7,114 nucleotides of DNA from Chloroflexota bacterium (GTDB taxonomy: Bacteria > Chloroflexota > Anaerolineae > DTPP01): the NCBI GenBank assembly GCA_012514615.1, contig JAAYZY010000377.1, forward strand, positions 1 to 7,114, in the 5' to 3' direction. Of the stretch, positions 1-7,114 are shown in pieces; within the stretch, counting starts at the first letter, position 1, and every line of letters begins with the position of its first letter. A model generated the notes under the pieces. It was not told the origin of the DNA. It worked only from the letters and a program-made list of their open reading frames with translations, and made no database searches. The position numbers and the translations under genes were made by a program.

Positions 1-297
1 GCCCTGTGGCTGCGGGTGCAGGTGGAAAACCACGGCCCCGATCCGCTGGCCCTCTCGCCCAACGCGTTCGCCCTGCTGGATTCGCAGAGCGCCCGCCACG
101 GCCATTCGCCAGACGACACCGCCGCCTTAGCCAACGGGCTGCAGGACGGCGAGCTGGCCCCCGGCGCCACGACCGAGGGGGTGTTGGTCTTCGTCCTGAC
201 ACCCGGCTCACTGCCCGGCCAGCTCGTCTATGAGGACGAACAGACGCCCACCATCGCCCTGGATCTCTACCAGTGGCTCTTGAGCCAAGAACCGTAG
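1..297 (+). CDS. C-terminal end of a DUF4352-like extracytoplasmic protein (5' truncated)
   Basis: The reading frame is open from the first base of the window to a TAG at 295-297, giving the last 98 residues of a protein whose start lies to the left. The visible part looks like the C-terminal half of an immunoglobulin-like DUF4352 domain. It has an Asn-His-Gly turn after a beta strand (VQVENHGPDPL), then a strand ending FALLDSQ, a Gly-Glu-Leu-Ala-Pro-Gly turn, a strand with GVLVFVL, and a closing strand ending in IALDL. In that family such domains usually sit outside the membrane behind a lipoprotein signal or a membrane anchor; that part is not in the window. No catalytic motif is visible. 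The stop is 15 nt before the next gene and in the same frame, which suggests co-transcription. The family assignment rests on strand pattern and turn motifs only and is tentative; that the frame is coding is more secure. Confidence 0.6.
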   Translation, partial: ALWLRVQVENHGPDPLALSPNAFALLDSQSARHGHSPDDTAALANGLQDGELAPGATTEGVLVFVLTPGSLPGQLVYEDEQTPTIALDLYQWLLSQEP

Positions 298-301
298 ACC
301 T

Positions 302-306
302 GGAGG
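302..306 (+). promoter_or_regulatory. Shine-Dalgarno GGAGG for the TTG-started transporter
   Basis: A perfect GGAGG lies 6 nt before the TTG at 313. The in-frame TAG of the previous gene at 295-297 rules out any earlier start, and TTG is the first possible start codon after it. Together these make the rare TTG start convincing. Confidence 0.75.
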
Positions 307-312
307 TCTCCC

Positions 313-1314
313 TTGCATACCCCTGTACGCGCGTCCGCACCTGAGGAGGGCAGCCGCTCCCGTTTCAGCCCGGCCGACCTGGGCATGCTCCTGGTGGCTC
401 TCACCTGGGGCGCCAACTACACGCTCATCAAGGTGGCGCTGGACGTTCTGGACCCGCTCATCTTCAACGCGGTGCGCATGCTCTTGGCCATGGCCACCAT
501 CTGGGTGGCGGCTCGCCTGCTGCACACCGACCTGCGGGTGGACAGAGGCGACATCTGGAAGCTGACCCTGCTGGGCCTGCTGGGCAACACCGGCTACCAG
601 ATGTTCTTCATCCACGGCATCGACCGCACCACCGCCAGCAACACCTCGGTGATGCTGGCCACCTCGCCGGTGATGGTCACGGTGCTGGCCAGCCTGCTGG
701 GCATCGAAAAGGTGGGGCGTTGGGCCTGGCTGGGCATTGCAGGCTGCGTAGCTGGCATCTACTTCCTGGTCACCGGCAGGGGCGAACAGGTGGCGTTTGG
801 CGCCGCCCACCTGACCGGCGACGTGTTGGTGCTCTGCGGGGTGTTCATGTGGGCCCTCTTCACCCTGGGCAGCAAGGTCTTCATCCGCCGCTACAGCCCC
901 ATGACGGTCACCTTTCACACCATGTTGCTGGGCTCCTGGCCGCTGGTGCTCTTCGCCCTGCCCCGAGTGGCCACTCAGGCCTGGGAGCCGGTGGGCTGGC
1001 AAGCCATGGGCGCGGCCGTGGTGTCGGGCGTCTTGGCCATCGGCGTGTCGTACATCATCTGGAACTACGGCGTCAAGCACTTGGGGGCCAGCCGCACCGC
1101 CGTCTACGTCACCGTGCCCCCAGTCATCACAGCCATCGTCGGCTGGTTCGTCTTGGGGGAACGGTTCAGCGGTCTGCAGTGGCTGGGTGCGGCCCTCACC
1201 CTGGCCGGTGTGGCCCTGACGCGCCTGGCCAAGGCCGGGCCGCCTGACGACAGGCCAGCGCCCCCAGCGCAGGCCGAGAGGCAGCCGTTGCCTTCGCAGG
1301 GACACCCCCACTAG
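313..1314 (+). CDS. EamA/DMT-superfamily transporter, first of a tandem pair
   Basis: This is a 333-residue integral membrane protein of the EamA (drug/metabolite transporter, DMT) family, typical in length for the ten-helix two-repeat type. About ten hydrophobic helices can be placed near residues 23-43, 48-70, 82-101, 107-129, 136-153, 167-187, 198-216, 231-252, 262-281 and 288-304. They form two EamA repeats (about 24-153 and 168-304). Family-like motifs include LTWGANY after helix 1 begins, TTASN at 106-110, and VSYIIWNYGVKHLG near 245-258. The C-terminal tail (about 306-333) is polar and proline-rich, presumably cytoplasmic. Family members export or import small metabolites such as amino acids or nucleotides; nothing here fixes the substrate. 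The start is TTG at 313 behind GGAGG. The next gene, a close paralogue, begins 9 nt downstream, so the two are probably one transcript and may work as a pair. Confidence 0.93.
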   Translation: MHTPVRASAPEEGSRSRFSPADLGMLLVALTWGANYTLIKVALDVLDPLIFNAVRMLLAMATIWVAARLLHTDLRVDRGDIWKLTLLGLLGNTGYQMFFIHGIDRTTASNTSVMLATSPVMVTVLASLLGIEKVGRWAWLGIAGCVAGIYFLVTGRGEQVAFGAAHLTGDVLVLCGVFMWALFTLGSKVFIRRYSPMTVTFHTMLLGSWPLVLFALPRVATQAWEPVGWQAMGAAVVSGVLAIGVSYIIWNYGVKHLGASRTAVYVTVPPVITAIVGWFVLGERFSGLQWLGAALTLAGVALTRLAKAGPPDDRPAPPAQAERQPLPSQGHPH

Positions 1315-1323
1315 GGGGCCGCC

Positions 1324-2275
1324 ATGGTTGCTGCGTCCGAGCCGGGGAAGCGCGCCGCCAGGGCCGGCGCTGCATGGAGCCAGGCCGATCTGGGCATGTT
1401 GGTGGTGGCCCTGCTGTGGGGCGTCAGCATGCCGGTGGTCAAGGCCGGCGTGGGCTTCTGGCACCCCCTGGTGTTCAACACCCTGCGGCTGGTGCTGGGG
1501 GCGCTGGTGGTCCCGCTGGTGGCGCTGGCGCTGCGCATGGACATGCGTCGGCCTGCCCGGGAGGATTGGCTCAAGTTCTTGGGCCTGGGCCTGCTGCACT
1601 ACACCGTCTGTCAGGTCGCTTTCATCTACGGCATCGCCCTGACCACCGCCAGCAACAGTTCGCTGGTGATCGCCGCTCGACCGGCCCTGGTGGCCATCCT
1701 GGGCGCGGCGCTGGGGCTGGAGGTGGTGGCGCGGCGAGGGTGGCTGGGGGTTGTGCTCTGCCTGGCTGGCGTGGGGATGCTCATCTTCGGGGCCGGCGGC
1801 CAAGTGGTCGTCGGCGGCTCCAGCATCGCCGGCGACCTGCTGGTGCTGGTGGGGTCGGCGGCTTTTGCCCTCTACACCTTGGCCAGCCGCCGGATGAACC
1901 AGAAGTACGGCGCGGTGCGGGTGACCATCTACACCATGCTGTTGGGCGTATGGCCGCTACCGTTCATCTCCCTTCCAGCCATGCTCAGCACACCCTGGCA
2001 GGCCGCTGATTGGCCGGCGGTGTGGACGGTGCTGTTCTCAGGGGTCTTCGTCATCGGCCTGAGCCACGTCCTATGGAACCTGGGGATCAAGAGCTTGGGC
2101 GGCCTGCGCACCACGGTCTACGGCAGCGTACCCAACGTCCTGGCCCCCCTCATCGGCTGGCTGTGGCTGAACGAGACGATGACCGCCCTGCAACTGTTAG
2201 GCGCGGGGCTCACGCTGGTGGGTGTCGTGGTGACCCGACTCTCCAGCGCATCCGTGCCTGTGAAGGAGAGTACGA

Positions 2276-2292
<17 letters not shown>
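1324..2292 (+). CDS. EamA/DMT-superfamily transporter, second of a tandem pair
   Basis: A 322-residue ten-helix membrane protein with two EamA repeats (about 24-155 and 170-306), collinear with the preceding transporter. Shared landmarks are ADLGML at 21-26 in both proteins, TTASN at 107-111, TMLLG at 204-208, a WN-G-K-LG block near 251-259, and [12 protein letters not shown] at 295-306. Counting by eye, an ungapped alignment of the second repeats gives about 63 identical positions in 139, so an old tandem duplication is likely. The substrate cannot be read from the sequence. ATG at 1324 follows a G-run at 1314-1318 that can act as a weak ribosome binding site. The 3' end overlaps the start of the glycyl-tRNA synthetase gene by 17 nt in another frame, which suggests translational coupling. 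The short polar tail (about 307-322) is encoded in and next to this overlap. Confidence 0.93.
2264..2268 (+). promoter_or_regulatory. Shine-Dalgarno AGGAG inside the upstream transporter gene, setting the glyQS start
   Basis: AGGAG lies 7 nt before the GTG at 2276, inside the last codons of the second transporter gene. The next candidate start, TTG at 2303, has no comparable site and would cut into the conserved N-terminus. The GTG is therefore preferred. Confidence 0.7.
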
Positions 2293-5299
<3,007 letters not shown>

Positions 5300-5302
5300 C
5301 CG

Positions 5303-5337
5303 CCGGAACGCTGCCTTGGCCAGCAAGGGAGCGCCGG
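5303..5337 (+). other. Imperfect intergenic hairpin after glyQS (terminator-like, no U-tract)
   Basis: The spacer of 5300-5359 contains a stem of 13 base pairs. CCTTG (5314-5318) pairs with CAAGG (5324-5328) around a GCCAG loop. After a G/G mismatch, CGCT (5309-5312) pairs with AGCG (5330-5333). After a two-base AA bulge, CCGG (5303-5306) pairs with CCGG (5334-5337). It begins 4 nt after the glyQS stop and ends 22 nt before the next ATG. No run of T follows on either side, so it is not a standard intrinsic terminator. It could reduce read-through, stabilise the 3' end of the upstream message, or be chance in G+C-rich DNA. Confidence 0.45.
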
Positions 5338-5359
5338 TCCGTTGTGATGGGGTAGCCCA

Positions 5360-6625
5360 ATGGAAGAAGCCCAAGTCTTGTTCCCACGCTTCGGGGCCGC
5401 CATGGTCATCGGCATCCTGGTGGGGCTGCAGCGGCAGGTGGGCCGCAGCCAAGGCCAGGATGAGGTGCTGGCCGGGGCGCGCACGTTCGCCCTGATGGCC
5501 CTGGTGGGGTGTATGGCTGCCTTGGCCGCAGATATGCTGGATTCCGCCTGGGCCTTCGTGGGCTCGGTCGCCCTGGTCGGCCTGCTGTTGGTGGCCGCCC
5601 ACGTGGTAGGGGGCTTGAAAGCGCCCCGGGGCCTGACCACTGAGATCGCCGCCCTGACCACCACCCTCACCGGAGCCCTCTGCTACTGGGGCTACCTGGA
5701 GTTGGCTGCGGCCATCGGCGTGGCCACCGCGACCTTGCTGGCCCTGAAGATCCAGATGCACACCTTGGCCCAGCGCATCACGCCGGAAGACGTGCGCGCC
5801 ACCTTGACCTTCGCCGCCATCAGCGCCATCATCCTGCCGGTGCTGCCCAACCAGACCTACGGCCCTGAGCCGCTGAACGTGCTGAACCCCTACAGCATCT
5901 GGCTCATGGTCGTCTTCATCTCTGGAATCAGCTTCCTCGGTTACCTGTTGAACAAGCTGGTGGGGGCCCGCCGGGGCCTGGGCCTCACCGGCCTTCTGGG
6001 CGGCATGGTCTCTAGCACTGCGGTCACCTTGAGCTTGGCCCAACGCAGCCTAGTTCAGCCAGGGCTGGGCAAGCCGTTTGCCCTGGCCGTCACCCTGGCT
6101 TGGACCATGATGTTCGGGCGGGTACTGCTGATCGTGGCCGCCCTGAACGTCGGCCTGCTGCCGCTGCTCCTGCCGCCCATGCTCGGGGCCGCGGTGATGG
6201 GCATCGCCTGGAGCGGGTACCTCTACCTGGCGCAGCGCAGCGACCAACACGAAGACGTGACCCTCTCCAACCCCTTCGAGCTGTGGCCAGCGATCCAGTT
6301 CGGCCTGTTCTACGCGGTGATCTTGCTCTTGTCTCGCGCTGCCCAGGTCTACTGGGGGCAGACAGGGGTCTACGCCTCCAGCGCCCTGGCTGGCTTGGCC
6401 GATGTGAACGCCATCACCCTCTCCATGACCGCTCTGGCGCGGGCCGCTGGTGGCCTGGACCCGGTCACGGCCACCCGGGCCATCGTCCTGGCCGCCATCG
6501 CCAACACCCTGGTCAAGGGAATCATCGTCTTGGCCAGCGGTTCCCTCGCGCTCAAGCGCGCCACGTTGCCCGGCTTCCTGCTCATGACTGCCGCCGGCGC
6601 AGGCATCGCCTTCTTCGTGATCTAG
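5360..6625 (+). CDS. MgtC/SapB-DUF4010 family integral membrane protein
   Basis: A 421-residue, highly hydrophobic inner-membrane protein of the length usual for MgtC/SapB plus DUF4010 proteins. The N-terminal MgtC/SapB-like part shows GILVGLQR (18-25) and AGARTFALMALVG (38-50). The DUF4010 part shows GGMVSSTAVTLSLAQRS (214-230), NPFELWPAIQFG (304-315) and the family-typical ALAGLADVNAITLSM (342-356). About a dozen hydrophobic segments cover most of the chain. The biochemical role is unknown. MgtC itself is linked to magnesium limitation and ATP synthase control in enterobacteria, but that should not be transferred to this fused architecture. ATG at 5360 has a weak GGGG site (5349-5352) 7 nt upstream, and a TAG in the same frame just before it (5354-5356... 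read GTAG region) argues against an earlier start only weakly. The gene is separated from glyQS by 60 nt with a hairpin, so it may be a separate transcript. Its TAG shares CTAG with the stop of convergent aroQ. Confidence 0.9.
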   Translation: MEEAQVLFPRFGAAMVIGILVGLQRQVGRSQGQDEVLAGARTFALMALVGCMAALAADMLDSAWAFVGSVALVGLLLVAAHVVGGLKAPRGLTTEIAALTTTLTGALCYWGYLELAAAIGVATATLLALKIQMHTLAQRITPEDVRATLTFAAISAIILPVLPNQTYGPEPLNVLNPYSIWLMVVFISGISFLGYLLNKLVGARRGLGLTGLLGGMVSSTAVTLSLAQRSLVQPGLGKPFALAVTLAWTMMFGRVLLIVAALNVGLLPLLLPPMLGAAVMGIAWSGYLYLAQRSDQHEDVTLSNPFELWPAIQFGLFYAVILLLSRAAQVYWGQTGVYASSALAGLADVNAITLSMTALARAAGGLDPVTATRAIVLAAIANTLVKGIIVLASGSLALKRATLPGFLLMTAAGAGIAFFVI

Positions 6626-7068
6626 CCTTCGCCCTGGGCCTCCCCCAGCAGCCACCCCAGCGCCAACACGTAGCCCCGCCAGCCCAGCCCGACCACGGCG
6701 CCGCGGCAGACCGGCGCCAGCAGCGACTGGTGGCGAAACGGCTCCCGAGCGGCGGTGTTGGAGAGGTGCACCTCCACCACGGGCAGGCCCACCCCGGCAA
6801 TGGCATCCCTCAGGGCGATGCTGGTGTGGGTGTAGGCGCCGGCGTTCAGCACCACGCCGTTGGCCCAGCCCCGCGCCTCGTGCAATGCATCGAGCAGCGC
6901 ACCCTCGTGGTTCGACTGCACGAAGCGCAGCTCCACCCCCCGGGGCGCCGCCCACTCCCGCAGCCGCCCATGGATCTCTTCCAGCGAGAGCCGCCCATAC
7001 ACGTGCAGCTCCCGCGTGCCCAACAGGTTGAGGTTCGGCCCCTGCAGCACCAGCACCCGCAGGCTCAT
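6622..7068 (-). CDS. aroQ: Type II 3-dehydroquinate dehydratase
   Basis: This cytoplasmic enzyme removes water from 3-dehydroquinate to give 3-dehydroshikimate, the third step of the shikimate pathway to chorismate and aromatic amino acids; type II enzymes form dodecamers. The 148-residue length is normal. All main active-site positions can be placed with the numbering of the mycobacterial enzyme: Arg19 and Tyr24 in LLGTRELHVYG (the mobile lid), Asn75, His81 in AYTHTS, Asp88, His101 in VEVHLSN, Arg108 and Arg112. QSNHEG is at 51-56. One oddity is Ala76 where the family almost always has Pro (NPGA becomes NAGA). ATG at 7068 has AAAGGAG 9 nt upstream. The start overlaps the stop of the preceding minus-strand gene (ATGA), so aroQ is probably translated as a downstream gene of an operon entering from the right. 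Its stop lies in the CTAG shared with the convergent membrane protein gene. Confidence 0.97.
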   Translation of the reverse strand: MSLRVLVLQGPNLNLLGTRELHVYGRLSLEEIHGRLREWAAPRGVELRFVQSNHEGALLDALHEARGWANGVVLNAGAYTHTSIALRDAIAGVGLPVVEVHLSNTAAREPFRHQSLLAPVCRGAVVGLGWRGYVLALGWLLGEAQGEG

Positions 7069-7114
7069 CCTTCTTCGCTCCTTTCCAGCGCCTCCCGCAC
7101 CTGGGCCTCGCTCA
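7065..7114 (-). CDS. C-terminal end of an unidentified gene upstream of aroQ (partial)
   Basis: On the minus strand one frame from the right edge reads SEAQVREALERSEEG and stops at TGA (7067-7065), whose bases overlap the aroQ ATG as ATGA. The peptide is charged and suits an amphipathic C-terminal helix. The 4-nt overlap is a common arrangement for coupled genes. Only 15 complete residues are visible, so the product cannot be named. The call rests on the overlap and on residue composition; the other two frames give a stop at once or a Gly/Arg-rich read-in. Confidence 0.5.
   Translation of the reverse strand, partial: SEAQVREALERSEEG
7078..7084 (-). promoter_or_regulatory. Shine-Dalgarno AAAGGAG for aroQ
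   Basis: On the minus strand AAAGGAG lies 9 nt before the ATG at 7068, inside the 3' end of the upstream gene. It supports the aroQ start and translation of the two genes from one message. Confidence 0.7.

Noticed and set aside
208..1803. 531-codon open frame on the minus strand opposite the two EamA genes
   Set aside because: Its translation is a run of His, Gln, Gly, Arg and Pro without hydrophobic cores or motifs. This is what the complement of G+C-rich membrane-protein codons gives. The plus strand has recognised families with ribosome binding sites over the same span.
5300..5359. Promoter for the DUF4010 gene in the spacer
   Set aside because: No convincing -35/-10 pair is visible in this G+C-rich 60-nt spacer, and the hairpin takes up much of it. 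A promoter cannot be supported or excluded by eye.
6050..6955. 301-codon minus-strand open frame overlapping aroQ and the DUF4010 gene
   Set aside because: It is Gly/Arg/Gln-rich and out of frame with aroQ, whose active-site residues are all in the other frame.

Overview
This window looks like an ordinary stretch of chromosome from a G+C-rich bacterium (about two thirds G+C by eye). It is packed with genes and has almost no intergenic DNA. Two things point towards Chloroflexota: a single-chain (alpha-beta fused) bacterial-type glycyl-tRNA synthetase, and the extracytoplasmic DUF4352-like protein end beside it. Fused GlyRS also occurs in Chlamydiae and plant plastids, but G+C-rich, tightly packed DNA does not suit those. 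The lineage call is an inference from gene content, and no taxonomic marker such as rRNA is present.

Layout, left to right. A plus-strand cluster starts outside the window with the C-terminal 98 residues of a DUF4352-like protein (1-297). It continues with two tandem, clearly paralogous EamA/DMT-family ten-helix transporters (313-1314 and 1324-2292), then the fused glycyl-tRNA synthetase (2276-5299). Gaps are 15 nt and 9 nt, followed by a 17-nt overlap, so one transcript with translational coupling is likely. A 60-nt spacer holding an imperfect 13-bp hairpin separates glyQS from a MgtC/SapB-DUF4010 membrane protein (5360-6625). That gene meets a minus-strand type II 3-dehydroquinate dehydratase (aroQ, 7068-6622) tail to tail; their stop codons share one palindromic CTAG. 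aroQ is itself coupled by an ATGA overlap to the end of an unidentified gene that runs in from the right edge.

Functionally the window mixes housekeeping (glycine charging of tRNA, the third step of the shikimate pathway) with membrane proteins of unknown substrate. No pathway obviously joins them. I saw no mobile element, CRISPR array, tRNA, rRNA, riboswitch or defence module. I did not find a novel system here. The points most worth a second look are the fused synthetase with a Glu-to-Gln change in a conserved motif, the shared CTAG stop, the hairpin after glyQS, and the Pro-to-Ala change in the AroQ active-site loop.
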